A stretch of DNA of 64,000 bases from Pseudomonas sp. TH43. Lineage in GTDB: Bacteria > Pseudomonadota > Gammaproteobacteria > Pseudomonadales > Pseudomonadaceae. How positions within the stretch are numbered: the first letter of the stretch is position 1; each line of letters opens with the position of its first letter. The stretch is from the NCBI RefSeq assembly GCF_016650635.1, contig NZ_JAEKFI010000003.1:744001-808000 (forward strand), in the 5' to 3' direction. A model generated the notes under the pieces. The model searched no databases and was not told the DNA's origin. It saw nothing but the letters and a program-made list of their open reading frames with translations. The translations under genes and the position numbers were made by a program. Positions 16,028-24,578 of the stretch are shown in pieces.

Positions 16028-17245
16028 TCAGTTCAGAAAGCCATCAGCGCGCAGCAAGGTTTCCAGGCAGTGTTCGCTGATGTGGTAGAACGCCTTCAAT
16101 TCCTCAATCTTCACCAACAGCTGAGCGGGGTCGACCGGCTCGGCGCGTTTGACCGCCAGAATCATCTTGTTCTTGTTGGTGTGATCCAGCGAGATGAACT
16201 CGAACACCTTGGTCTCGTAACCGCAAGCTTCGAGGAACAGCGCACGCAAGCTGTCAGTGACCATTTCCGCCTGCTGGCCAAGGTGCAGACCGTATTGCAG
16301 CATCGGTTTAAGCAGCGCCGGGCTCTGGATTTGCAGGCGGATCTGTTTGTGGCAGCACGGCGAACACATGATGATCGATGCGCCCGAACGAATGCCGGTG
16401 TGGATCGCGTAGTCGGTGGCGATGTCGCAGGCATGCAGGGCGATCATCACGTCCAGCTCGCTCGGCGCGACGCTGCGCACATCACCGCACTTGAACACCA
16501 GCCCCGGATGATCCAGCTTCGCCGCGGCAGCGTTGCACAGGTTGACCATTTCCTCTCGCAGCTCGACGCCGGTGACTTCGCCATCAGCCTTCAAGGTGTT
16601 GCGCAGGTAGTCGTGAATGGCGAATGTCAGGTAGCCCTTGCCCGAACCGAAATCCGCGACCCGCACCGGTTTGTCCAGCGCCAGCGGTGACGAGGTCAGC
16701 GCATGGCTGAACACTTCGATGAACTTGTTGATCTGCTTCCATTTGCGCGACATGGCCGGGATCAGCTCATGCTGCGCATTGGTCACGCCCAGATCCTTGA
16801 GGAACGGCCGACTCAGTTCAAGAAAACGGTTTTTCTCGCGGTTATGCTCCGCAGATGGCGCTTCGCGTAATTGCTGAGGTTTGCTCTTGAACAGCGAAGC
16901 CTTGCCCTTTTTGCTGTATTCGAGCTGCGCTTCGTCAGTCACAGCGAGCAAATGCGCATTTTTGAACGACGCCGGCAACAACGCGGCAATCGTTGCCACA
17001 CCTTCGACCAGCGGCAGGTTCTTGGTGATGTCGCGGGTCTTGTAGCGATAGACGAAGGACAGGTTCGGCTGCGCCTTGACCGTCACCGCTTTGATGATGA
17101 CCCGTTGCAGCTCCGCCTCTTCACCGACGTACTTGGCCAGCACCAGTTTGATGAAGCCGTTCTGGTCGAGGCTGGTTTGCAGCAGCTCGATGAACTGGGC
17201 GTGGTGATCGGGCGCGGATTGCGCGGTTGCGGCGGTAACGGACAT
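16028..17245 (-). CDS. Class I SAM-dependent methyltransferase (METTL25-like)
   Basis: 405 residues. A central Rossmann methyltransferase domain contains motif I (VADFGSGKGYLTF), an acidic motif II (GVELREEMV) and DVMIALHACDIATDYAI, then SPCCHKQIR with a CC pair typical of the PF13679 group. The N-terminal 150 residues form an extra domain of unknown role. ATG at 17245 chosen; an upstream frame to 17353 is proline-rich and lacks a ribosome site. The target (RNA, protein or metabolite) is unknown. Confidence 0.82.
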   Translation of the reverse strand: MSVTAATAQSAPDHHAQFIELLQTSLDQNGFIKLVLAKYVGEEAELQRVIIKAVTVKAQPNLSFVYRYKTRDITKNLPLVEGVATIAALLPASFKNAHLLAVTDEAQLEYSKKGKASLFKSKPQQLREAPSAEHNREKNRFLELSRPFLKDLGVTNAQHELIPAMSRKWKQINKFIEVFSHALTSSPLALDKPVRVADFGSGKGYLTFAIHDYLRNTLKADGEVTGVELREEMVNLCNAAAAKLDHPGLVFKCGDVRSVAPSELDVMIALHACDIATDYAIHTGIRSGASIIMCSPCCHKQIRLQIQSPALLKPMLQYGLHLGQQAEMVTDSLRALFLEACGYETKVFEFISLDHTNKNKMILAVKRAEPVDPAQLLVKIEELKAFYHISEHCLETLLRADGFLN

Positions 17246-17344
17246 GAACAAGCGGCCTCGGGCGGGCGGAATCGGGAATGGCGGGTATTTTAGGGGGATG
17301 GGGATTGGGGACACGCTCTTATTTACCGAACGGTTCATTAAAGC

Positions 17345-17505
17345 AGCCCTCACCCTAGCCCTCTCCCAGAGGTAGAGGGGACTGACCGAGGTGTTTTCAC
17401 CAGTTACGCCGACCTAAGATACCGAGCCGAACTCAGGTTTGAAAGGCCCCCGATCTGCTCCCTTTCCCCCTCTCCCATTGGGAGAGGGCTGGGGTGAGGG
17501 GCGGG
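17345..17505. repeat. Inverted repeat element, family C
   Basis: Ends AGCCCTCACCCTAGCCCTCT and GAGAGGGCTGGGGTGAGGGG, about 160 bases apart. A copy of the same family lies at 31950-32117. Confidence 0.75.
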
Positions 17506-17533
17506 ATCTCAGCGTCGACGAATAATCCAGGCC

Positions 17534-18151
17534 TTACCCCAGCACAATCAACCGATTCGGCAACTCATTCCTCACCTGCGTCACCGGCACATGCACCTTC
17601 AACAACTCCCCACACGCCTCGACACACTGCACAAACCCATCCAGCGTGCGCCCTTGCCTGACCTGCTCGGTAAACGCCGCGACAATCGCATCCCAACTCT
17701 TGTTGTCCAGCCGACTGGAAATCCCCTCATCCACCAGAATCTCCACGTACCTTTCCGCCTCGCAGACAAGAATCAGCATGCCGGTGCTGCCCACCGTGTG
17801 ATGCAGGTTCTGCTCGAGGAACTGCCGTCGCGCCAGGTTCGACGCGCGCCAGTGGCGCACACGGCGCGGGACCAGATGGGGGGTGATCTGCGGTAGGCGA
17901 AACAGCAGGCACAACACAATGAACGTGCCCCATTGCACCAGCAGCAGGTTGTGCAGGGTCAGCCAACCGGTCAGGTAGTGCACGATCCCCGGCACCATCA
18001 GCGCCAGCAGGCTGGCCCACAACAGCGGGATGTACGCGTAGTCGTCGGCGCGCGCGGCCAGCACCGTCACCAGTTCGGCGTCGGTGTCGCGCTCGACCCG
18101 GGCAATCGCCTCGGCGACTTTGCGTTGTTCGTGCTCACTCAGTAATGCCAT
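17534..18151 (-). CDS. TPM-domain membrane protein
   Basis: 205 residues: N-terminal cytosolic helix, two adjacent hydrophobic helices (about 40-90), then a TPM (YgcG-like) domain with LVCEAERYVEILVDEGI. Located 32 bases downstream of the larger TPM/YgcG gene and likely cotranscribed with it and LemA. Such LemA-TPM sets are common in bacteria; their function is not established, with proposals in membrane-protein quality control. Confidence 0.82.
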   Translation of the reverse strand: MALLSEHEQRKVAEAIARVERDTDAELVTVLAARADDYAYIPLLWASLLALMVPGIVHYLTGWLTLHNLLLVQWGTFIVLCLLFRLPQITPHLVPRRVRHWRASNLARRQFLEQNLHHTVGSTGMLILVCEAERYVEILVDEGISSRLDNKSWDAIVAAFTEQVRQGRTLDGFVQCVEACGELLKVHVPVTQVRNELPNRLIVLG

Positions 18152-18183
18152 GTCGAAAGTGCCTGTCGATTATTCTTTTAATA

Positions 18184-18933
18184 TCACCAGCCGCCGGACG
18201 AACCGCCGCCGCCAAAACTGCCGCCACCGCCGCTGAAGCCCCCTCCGCCGCCACCGCCACCGAAACCTCCCCCGCCGAAACCGCCACCACCGGAGCCGCC
18301 CCGGCCGGCGGGAAGGATACCGAGCATCTGGAAGACAAACACGGCCAGGATGAACAACATCAGTAAAAGCACGAACAAACCCGGATGCCGCGAGATGAAA
18401 TCATCGGCAGGATCACCGTTCGATTCATACACCGTCGACGGCTCGTCCAGCGGATTGCCGCCCAGCACCACCAGCATCGCCGCGACACCGTCGCTGATGC
18501 CTTTGTTGAAGTTGCCGGTCTTGAAAGCGGGCGTGATGACTTGATGGATGATCACCGAGGTCTGCGCATCAGTCAGCCGGTCTTCCAGGCCATAACCGAC
18601 CTCGATGCGCACTTTGCGCTCGTCACGGGCGACGATCAGCAGCGCGCCGTTGTTCTTGTCCTTCTGACCGATGGCCCAGTGTCGGCCGAGTTGAACGCCG
18701 TAATCCTCGATGGTGGTGCCTTGCAGATCCGGCAGCGTGACCACGACCAATTGCTCGCCGGTCGCCTGCTCGTGCGCCTGCAACTGCTGGCTCAGCTGCG
18801 CGCGCACCGACGGCTCGATCATCTGCGCTGCGTCCACCACCCGACCGCTCAGCGCCGGGAACGTCAACTCGGCCTGAGCGCTGGCGGCGAACAACCACAG
18901 CATCAGCACCAGCCCCACTTTCAACACACGCAT
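18184..18933 (-). CDS. YgcG-family TPM-domain protein with Gly-rich tail
   Basis: 249 residues: cleavable signal peptide (MRVLKVGLVLMLWLFAASAQA), TPM domain (about 25-160, with GVQLGRHWAIGQKDKNNGAL and RIEVGYGLEDRLTDA), one membrane helix (about 185-210) and a glycine-rich C-terminus (SGGGGFGGGG...), the usual end of this family. ATG at 18933 is preferred over a start 15 bases further upstream because the signal peptide then begins correctly. Located between LemA and the smaller TPM gene. Confidence 0.87.
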   Translation of the reverse strand: MRVLKVGLVLMLWLFAASAQAELTFPALSGRVVDAAQMIEPSVRAQLSQQLQAHEQATGEQLVVVTLPDLQGTTIEDYGVQLGRHWAIGQKDKNNGALLIVARDERKVRIEVGYGLEDRLTDAQTSVIIHQVITPAFKTGNFNKGISDGVAAMLVVLGGNPLDEPSTVYESNGDPADDFISRHPGLFVLLLMLFILAVFVFQMLGILPAGRGGSGGGGFGGGGFGGGGGGGGFSGGGGSFGGGGSSGGW

Positions 18934-18951
18934 GCACACCCCCACCAACCC

Positions 18952-19036
18952 CTGTAGGAGCTGCCGCAGGCTGCAATCTTTTGACGTTGGTTTTTTAAAA
19001 CAAGATCAAAAAATCGCAGCCTGCGGCAGCTCCTAC
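18952..19036. repeat. Inverted repeat element, family B
   Basis: CCTGTAGGAGCTGCCGCAGG ... CCTGCGGCAGCTCCTACC around an AT-rich loop, between lemA and the ygcG-like gene. Confidence 0.85.
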
Positions 19037-19045
19037 CTGGGTTTT

Positions 19046-19654
19046 TCAGAATTTCACTTCCGGGGCTTTTTCTGCGCCGGGTGTGGTGGCCTCGAAGGTC
19101 GCGCGAATCGGCAGGTCGCTGTACATCACGCTATGCCAGAGGCGACCGGGGAAGGTGCGGATTTCGGTGTTGTATTTCTGCACCGCCAGAATGAAATCGC
19201 GTCGCGCCACGGCGATACGGTTTTCGGTGCCCTCAAGCTGTGATTGCAGGGCGAGAAAGTTCTGGTTGGCCTTCAAATCCGGATAACGCTCGGAGACCAC
19301 CATCAAACGGCTCAACGCGCCGGTCAACTGATCCTGCGCCTGCTGGAACTGCTTGAGCTTTTCCGGGTTGTCGAGGGTGCTGGCATCGACCTGAATCGAC
19401 GTCGCCTTCGCTCGCGCCTCGATCACCGCCGTCAGGGTTTCCTCTTCATGCTTGGCATAACCCTTCACCGTCTCCACCAGATTGGGAATCAGGTCGGCGC
19501 GGCGCTGATACTGGTTCTGCACCTGGCCCCACGCCGCTTTCGCCTGCTCATCGAGGGTCGGAATATTGTTGATGCCGCACGCGGTCAACAGCGTCGCCAG
19601 CAGCAACAACGTGGCGACCTGCAAACGCGAGCGGTGGGTTGGACTGACATTCAT
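19046..19654 (-). CDS. lemA: LemA family protein, lipoprotein-type
   Basis: 202 residues. Signal peptide with lipobox LLTAC (Cys27), then a LemA helical domain with the signature RRADLIPNLVETVKGYAKHE and SERYPDLKANQNF. Start at 19654 has AGGGAG upstream; a start at 19675 would add seven residues without a ribosome site. First gene of the LemA-YgcG-TPM row. LemA proteins are four-helix envelope proteins of uncertain function. Expression may be affected by the B-type repeat downstream. Confidence 0.88.
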   Translation of the reverse strand: MNVSPTHRSRLQVATLLLLATLLTACGINNIPTLDEQAKAAWGQVQNQYQRRADLIPNLVETVKGYAKHEEETLTAVIEARAKATSIQVDASTLDNPEKLKQFQQAQDQLTGALSRLMVVSERYPDLKANQNFLALQSQLEGTENRIAVARRDFILAVQKYNTEIRTFPGRLWHSVMYSDLPIRATFEATTPGAEKAPEVKF

Positions 19655-19915
19655 CGCAGTGATGCTCCCTGACACATTTCATTATAAAAACCGAGCGCGA
19701 AACATTCGCAGCCGTCTCTTGGGGCATAATCGGCCCCGCCACTGGATTGCGACGGGCCAATGGGCTAAAAAGTGCCCTGCGCGTTCACGCTGCCGAGTGT
19801 CGGCTGTCGTTTTTGGCTCGGTGTTTTTGAGCCTGCACCCGAACAACAATAGTCGCTCCCTAAATTTTGGCTGGCCGGTGTTTCATCGCCGCTTGGGCCC
19901 TTGAGAAAAATATTC
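19655..19915. other. Divergent intergenic region lemA / bglX
   Basis: 261 bases holding the promoters of both genes. No repeat or further reading frame of note was seen, and no operator was recognised. Confidence 0.5.
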
Positions 19916-22207
19916 ATGAAGAAGCTGTGTTTGCTGGGTCTGTTCGTCAGCCTGGCCAGTCATCAAGTATTGGCCGCCACGACCCCGGTACCCCTGGAAA
20001 ACAAGGACGCGTTCATCAGCAACCTGATGAATCAAATGACCCTCGACGAGAAGATCGGCCAGTTGCGCCTGATCAGCATCGGCCCGGAAATGCCCCGCGA
20101 GTTGATCCGCAAAGAGATCGCCGCCGGTAACATCGGTGGCACGTTCAACTCGATCACCCGCCCGGAAAACCGGCCGATGCAAGACGCGGCGATGCGCAGC
20201 CGCCTGAAGATCCCGATGTTTTTCGCCTATGACGTGATCCACGGTCACCGGACAATTTTCCCGATTCCACTGGCACTGGCGTCGAGCTGGGACATGGACG
20301 CGATCGGTCAGTCCGGCCGCGTCGCCGCCAAAGAAGCCGCCGCCGACAGCCTCGACATTACCTTCGCGCCAATGGTCGACATCTCCCGCGATCCGCGCTG
20401 GGGCCGCAGCTCCGAAGGTTTCGGTGAAGACACCTATCTGACCTCGCGCATTGCCGGGGTCATGGTTCGCGCCTATCAGGGCGCCACACCGAGCGCGGCC
20501 GACAGCATCATGGCCAGCGTCAAGCATTTCGCCCTGTATGGCGCCGTTGAAGGTGGTCGCGACTACAACGTCGTCGACATGAGCCCGGTGAAAATGTATC
20601 AGGACTACCTGCCACCCTACCGCGCCGCGATTGACGCCGGCGCGGGCGGCGTGATGGTCGCACTGAACTCGATCAACGGCATTCCGGCCACCGCCAACAC
20701 CTGGCTGATGAACGATCTGCTGCGCAAGGACTGGGGCTTCAAGGGCTTGGCGGTCAGCGACCACGGTGCGATCTTCGAACTGATCAAGCACGGCGTCGCT
20801 CGCGACGGTCGTGAAGCGGCGAAGCTGGCGATCAAGGCCGGCATCGACATGAGCATGAACGACACCCTGTACGGCAAAGAGCTGCCGGGGCTGCTCAAGT
20901 CCGGCGAGATCGAACAGCAAGACATCGACAACGCGGTGCGCGAAGTGCTCGCGGCCAAGTACGACATGGGCTTGTTCAAGGATCCGTACCTGCGCATCGG
21001 CAAGGCTGAAGATGATCCGGCCGACACCTACGCCGAAAGCCGTCTGCACCGCGCCGACGCCCGCGAAGTGGCGCGCCGCAGTCTGGTCCTGCTGAAGAAC
21101 CAGAACGAAACCCTGCCGCTGAAGAAATCGGCAAAAATCGCGCTGGTCGGCCCGTTGGCCAAGGCACCGATCGACATGATGGGCAGTTGGGCTGCAGCGG
21201 GTAAACCGGCGCAGTCGGTCACTCTGTTCGATGGCATGAGTTCGGTGATCGGTGACAAATCGAACCTGATCTACGCCCGTGGCGCCAACATCACCAGCGA
21301 CAAGAAAGTCCTCGATTACCTGAACTTCCTCAACTTCGATGCACCGGAAGTGGTCGATGATCCTCGCCCCGCCAACGTGCTGATCGACGAAGCGGTAAAA
21401 GCCGCCAAAGAGGCTGACGTTGTCGTTGCCGCGGTGGGCGAATCCCGTGGCATGTCGCACGAGTCCTCCAGCCGCACCGACCTGAACATTCCGGAAAACC
21501 AGCGTGAGTTGATCCGCGCCCTGAAGGCCACCGGCAAGCCGTTGGTGCTGGTGTTGATGAACGGCCGTCCACTGACCATTCTTGAAGAGAACCAGTCCGC
21601 TGACGCGATTCTGGAAACCTGGTTCAGCGGCACCGAGGGCGGCAACGCCATCGCCGACGTGCTGTTCGGCGACTACAACCCGTCGGGCAAACTGCCGGTG
21701 ACGTTCCCGCGTTCCGTGGGCCAGATCCCGACGTACTACAACCACCTGAGCATTGGCCGGCCGTTCACGCCGGGCAAACCGGGCAACTACACCTCGCAGT
21801 ATTTCGATGACACGACTGGGCCGCTGTTCCCGTTCGGTTATGGTCTGAGCTACACCGACTTTGCCCTGAGCGACATGGCGCTGTCGTCGACCACGCTGAA
21901 CGCCACCGGCAAGCTCGACGCCAGCGTCATGGTGAAAAACACCGGCAAGCGGGACGGCGAAACCGTGGTGCAGTTGTACATTCAGGACGTCACCGGTTCG
22001 ATGATCCGCCCGGTAAAAGAACTGAAGAACTTCCAGAAAATCCTGCTCAAGGCCGGCGAACAGAAAGTCGTGCACTTCACCATCAGCGAGGATGACCTGA
22101 AGTTCTACAACGCCCAGCTCAAATACGCGGCCGAACCTGGCAAGTTCAACGTGCAGATCGGCCTGGATTCGCAGGACGTGACGCAGCAGAGCTTCGAACT
22201 GCTGTAA
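19916..22207 (+). CDS. bglX: Periplasmic beta-glucosidase BglX (GH3)
   Basis: 763 residues. Signal peptide MKKLCLLGLFVSLASHQVLA, GH3 N-terminal barrel, GH3 C-terminal alpha-beta sandwich (about 370-600) and a fibronectin-III-like C-terminal domain. Nucleophile Asp282 in GLAVSDHGA; the substrate-binding KHFALYGA motif is present. Hydrolyses beta-linked glucosides and oligosaccharides in the periplasm. The ATG at 19916 keeps the signal peptide; an upstream in-frame ATG at 19901 adds five residues. Single gene, convergent with clsB across a REP pair. Confidence 0.94.
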   Translation: MKKLCLLGLFVSLASHQVLAATTPVPLENKDAFISNLMNQMTLDEKIGQLRLISIGPEMPRELIRKEIAAGNIGGTFNSITRPENRPMQDAAMRSRLKIPMFFAYDVIHGHRTIFPIPLALASSWDMDAIGQSGRVAAKEAAADSLDITFAPMVDISRDPRWGRSSEGFGEDTYLTSRIAGVMVRAYQGATPSAADSIMASVKHFALYGAVEGGRDYNVVDMSPVKMYQDYLPPYRAAIDAGAGGVMVALNSINGIPATANTWLMNDLLRKDWGFKGLAVSDHGAIFELIKHGVARDGREAAKLAIKAGIDMSMNDTLYGKELPGLLKSGEIEQQDIDNAVREVLAAKYDMGLFKDPYLRIGKAEDDPADTYAESRLHRADAREVARRSLVLLKNQNETLPLKKSAKIALVGPLAKAPIDMMGSWAAAGKPAQSVTLFDGMSSVIGDKSNLIYARGANITSDKKVLDYLNFLNFDAPEVVDDPRPANVLIDEAVKAAKEADVVVAAVGESRGMSHESSSRTDLNIPENQRELIRALKATGKPLVLVLMNGRPLTILEENQSADAILETWFSGTEGGNAIADVLFGDYNPSGKLPVTFPRSVGQIPTYYNHLSIGRPFTPGKPGNYTSQYFDDTTGPLFPFGYGLSYTDFALSDMALSSTTLNATGKLDASVMVKNTGKRDGETVVQLYIQDVTGSMIRPVKELKNFQKILLKAGEQKVVHFTISEDDLKFYNAQLKYAAEPGKFNVQIGLDSQDVTQQSFELL

Positions 22208-22229
22208 CAGCGAGCACACCGCAAAACAC

Positions 22230-22320
22230 CTGTGGGAGCGAGCCTGCTCGCGAAAGCGGTCTTTCAGATAAACAATTGCTGACTGACACACCGCCTTCGC
22301 GAGCAGGCTCGCTCCCACAT
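22230..22320. repeat. REP pair (inverted), family A
   Basis: TGTGGGAGCGAGCCTGCTCG and CGAGCAGGCTCGCTCCCACA with an internal spacer of about 50 bases, tail-to-tail between bglX and the phospholipase D-like gene. Confidence 0.9.
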
Positions 22321-22349
22321 TGGATTCAGTGTGTATTCAAAATCGATCT

Positions 22350-23507
22350 TTAGCCGCGGCGGTCGAGGATATTGACCACCACCCGATCCACCCAGCCCCA
22401 GATCCGCTGCTTCACCCGCCGCCACAACGGCCGGCGCTGCCACGCCTCCAGACTCACCAACTGGCTCAGTCCGAAGTCCTTCACAAAACTCGCTTGCACC
22501 GCTGCCGTCAACGACGGGTCCAGTGCCTCCAGGTTCGCCTCCAGATTGAAGCGCAAATTCCAGTGATCGAAGTTGCACGAACCGATGCTCACCCAATCGT
22601 CCACCAGCACCATTTTCAGGTGCAGGAAGCACGGCTGGTATTCGAAGATCTGTACCCCGGCCTTGAGCAGTCGCGGGTAATAGCGATGCCCGGCGTAACG
22701 CACTGACGGGTGATCGGTGCGCGGCCCGGTCAGCAATAAGCGTACGTCGACACCGCGCGCGGCCGCCTTGCGCAGTGAGCGGCGAATTTTCCAGGTTGGC
22801 AGGAAATACGGCGTGGCCATCCAGATGCGTTGCTGCCCGCTGTTCAAGGCGCGGAACAGCGATTGCAGAATATCCCGATGCTGGCGGGCATCAGCGTAAG
22901 CCACGCGGCCCATGCCTTCGCCCTTGTCCGGCGTGCGCGGTAAGCGCGGCAGCCCAAAATGCGCGGCCGGGCGCCAGGCACGACGATAGCGGTTGGCGAT
23001 CCATTGGCGGTCGAACAGCAATTGCCAGTCGATCACCAGCGGGCCGCTGATCTCGACCATCACTTCGTGCCATTCGCTGGTGTCGTGGCCCGGCGTCCAG
23101 AACTCATCGGTAACGCCAGTGCCGCCAACCATCGCCAGACGCTGATCGATCAGCAGCAACTTGCGGTGATCACGATAGAAATTACCGACCCAGCGCCGCC
23201 AGTTCAGCCGATTGTAGAAACGCAGTTCGACCCCGGCATTGACCAGGCGCTGACGCAGCGTGAGGGTAAACGCGAGACTGCCGTAATCATCGAACAGGCA
23301 ACGCACGCGCACGCCCCGCTCGGCGGCCACCACCAGCGCCTGCACGATGGTTTCGGCACAGGCGCCGGCCTCGACCAGGTACAGCTCAAGCTCTATCTGC
23401 TCCTGGGCGCCGAGAATCTGCTCAAGCATGCGCGGGAAGAATTGCGGGCCGTCGATCAATAACTCGAACCGGTTGCCGTCACGCCACGGGAACACCGCGC
23501 CGCGCAT
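22350..23507 (-). CDS. clsB: Cardiolipin synthase, ClsB type
   Basis: 385 residues, phospholipase-D superfamily with two HKD motifs: H114-x-K116-x4-D121 (DHRKLLLID) and H296-x-K298-x4-D303 (LHLKMVLVD). No long N-terminal membrane helix, unlike ClsA, so it fits ClsB; acts at the inner membrane making cardiolipin from phosphatidylglycerol, or exchanging phospholipid head groups. Its start follows the YceI stop by one base, so they are an operon. Confidence 0.88.
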   Translation of the reverse strand: MRGAVFPWRDGNRFELLIDGPQFFPRMLEQILGAQEQIELELYLVEAGACAETIVQALVVAAERGVRVRCLFDDYGSLAFTLTLRQRLVNAGVELRFYNRLNWRRWVGNFYRDHRKLLLIDQRLAMVGGTGVTDEFWTPGHDTSEWHEVMVEISGPLVIDWQLLFDRQWIANRYRRAWRPAAHFGLPRLPRTPDKGEGMGRVAYADARQHRDILQSLFRALNSGQQRIWMATPYFLPTWKIRRSLRKAAARGVDVRLLLTGPRTDHPSVRYAGHRYYPRLLKAGVQIFEYQPCFLHLKMVLVDDWVSIGSCNFDHWNLRFNLEANLEALDPSLTAAVQASFVKDFGLSQLVSLEAWQRRPLWRRVKQRIWGWVDRVVVNILDRRG

Positions 23508-23508
23508 G

Positions 23509-24099
23509 TCAGCGCGCCGTGAAGATCAGCACCGCACCCACCGGCACCGACAGACTGATGGCCGACAAACCGGCCAGTTTGCGCAAGTTTTCCAGCCCCG
23601 GCGCGAGGTCGAAATCCTCGGCGTTGAGCACCACTGGCTCCAGCGTCACCACTTGAAAGCGTCGGTCATCGAGGCGGGTCGCCAACAGCTCTGCCGGGTA
23701 TTGATGTTGTTTGCCGTGCAGGTTTACGGTCAGCGGCAGGCGCAGTTCAAGTTGCGCGCCGGGGGCCAGGTCGTTGATCGGACGCAGGTCGATCTGCGTG
23801 GTGATGGTCGCTTCGGGGAATTGCTCAATCTGGAACAGCTCTTTGCGCATGCGCTCGTCGCGCAGGGGGATGCCGCTGTTGATCGAGTCCAGCTCGACTT
23901 CGACTTCGGCGCGACCGTCGGGGTCGACCTTGCCGTGCAGCACCAGAAAGCGCTGCACCTCGGAAATATTGGCGTTTTTTGTGCTGACGAACGACAGCCG
24001 CGATGACTCGCCGTCGAGATACCAATTGGCTTGCACCGGCAGCGCGACGGCGGCCAGCAGCAGGCTGGACAGGGATGCAATGAGGGAGCGGTTGAACAT
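23509..24099 (-). CDS. YceI family periplasmic protein
   Basis: 196 residues. Signal peptide (MFNRSLIASLSSLLLAAVALPVQA), then a YceI lipocalin-like beta-barrel: SRLSFVSTKN, GKVDPDGRAEVEVELDSINSG, FPEATI. Such proteins bind polyisoprenoid or other hydrophobic ligands in the periplasm. The start at 24099 is chosen because the signal peptide begins there; no strong ribosome site is visible. Coupled to clsB. Confidence 0.87.
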   Translation of the reverse strand: MFNRSLIASLSSLLLAAVALPVQANWYLDGESSRLSFVSTKNANISEVQRFLVLHGKVDPDGRAEVEVELDSINSGIPLRDERMRKELFQIEQFPEATITTQIDLRPINDLAPGAQLELRLPLTVNLHGKQHQYPAELLATRLDDRRFQVVTLEPVVLNAEDFDLAPGLENLRKLAGLSAISLSVPVGAVLIFTAR

Positions 24100-24174
24100 T
24101 GAGGACTCGTGGGGGCGATAAACCTGCACGAACCTTAACTGTCCTCACGGTTATTGCAAACCGAAGATCGAACT

Positions 24175-24267
24175 CTGTAGGAGTGAGCCTGCTCGCGATA
24201 GCGTATTGTCAGTCACCGAAGATATTGCCTGTGCCGGCCCAATCGCGGGCAAGCCTTGCTCCTACAA
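24175..24267. repeat. REP pair (inverted), family A
   Basis: CTGTAGGAGTGAGCCTGCTC with CGCGATAGCG, and the inverted partner AATCGCGGGCAAGCC, about 60 bases apart between yceI and the small secreted gene. Confidence 0.78.
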
Positions 24268-24281
24268 GGGATTGGGTGTGA

Positions 24282-24578
24282 TCAGGGATTGAGGCGGCAG
24301 CCCTGGCGTTCGCTTTGCCACTGGGCGCGGTGGCTGCGCCCCATGCCGCTGACGGTGATGGTTTTACTGGCGGGGTCATCGGTGAATGCGCTGGTTGGCA
24401 GCCATTGTTTTACGTAGCCACGGCAATACTTGGCATCGTTGTTCATCACGTAGCGGCACGAACAATATTCCTTGGCGGTGTAGGCGCTGATGATGTCCGG
24501 GAAGGCCCACAAATTTTCACGTTCGTAGACAATCCAGCCCAGCAGAAGAACTAGCAGCAACAGCAAAAAGCGCTTCAT
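24282..24578 (-). CDS. Small membrane-anchored or secreted Cys protein
   Basis: 98 residues with an N-terminal hydrophobic helix (MKRFLLLLLVLLLGWIVYE) and four cysteines at 39, 41, 52 and 94 (CSC...C...C), suited to two disulfides in the periplasm. Its start overlaps the upstream serine-hydrolase stop by 4 bases, so it is coupled to that gene; perhaps a partner or accessory. I know no function for the family. Confidence 0.7.
   Translation of the reverse strand: MKRFLLLLLVLLLGWIVYERENLWAFPDIISAYTAKEYCSCRYVMNNDAKYCRGYVKQWLPTSAFTDDPASKTITVSGMGRSHRAQWQSERQGCRLNP

Noticed and set aside
18184..18340. Gly-rich tail of the YgcG-like protein considered as a separate repeat protein
   Set aside because: It is in frame with the TPM domain and such tails are normal for YgcG family members.
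19883..22318. 811-codon open frame on the minus strand
   Set aside because: It lies fully antisense to bglX, contains the REP at its start and translates to a low-complexity His/Gln/Arg-rich chain typical of antisense GC-rich frames.
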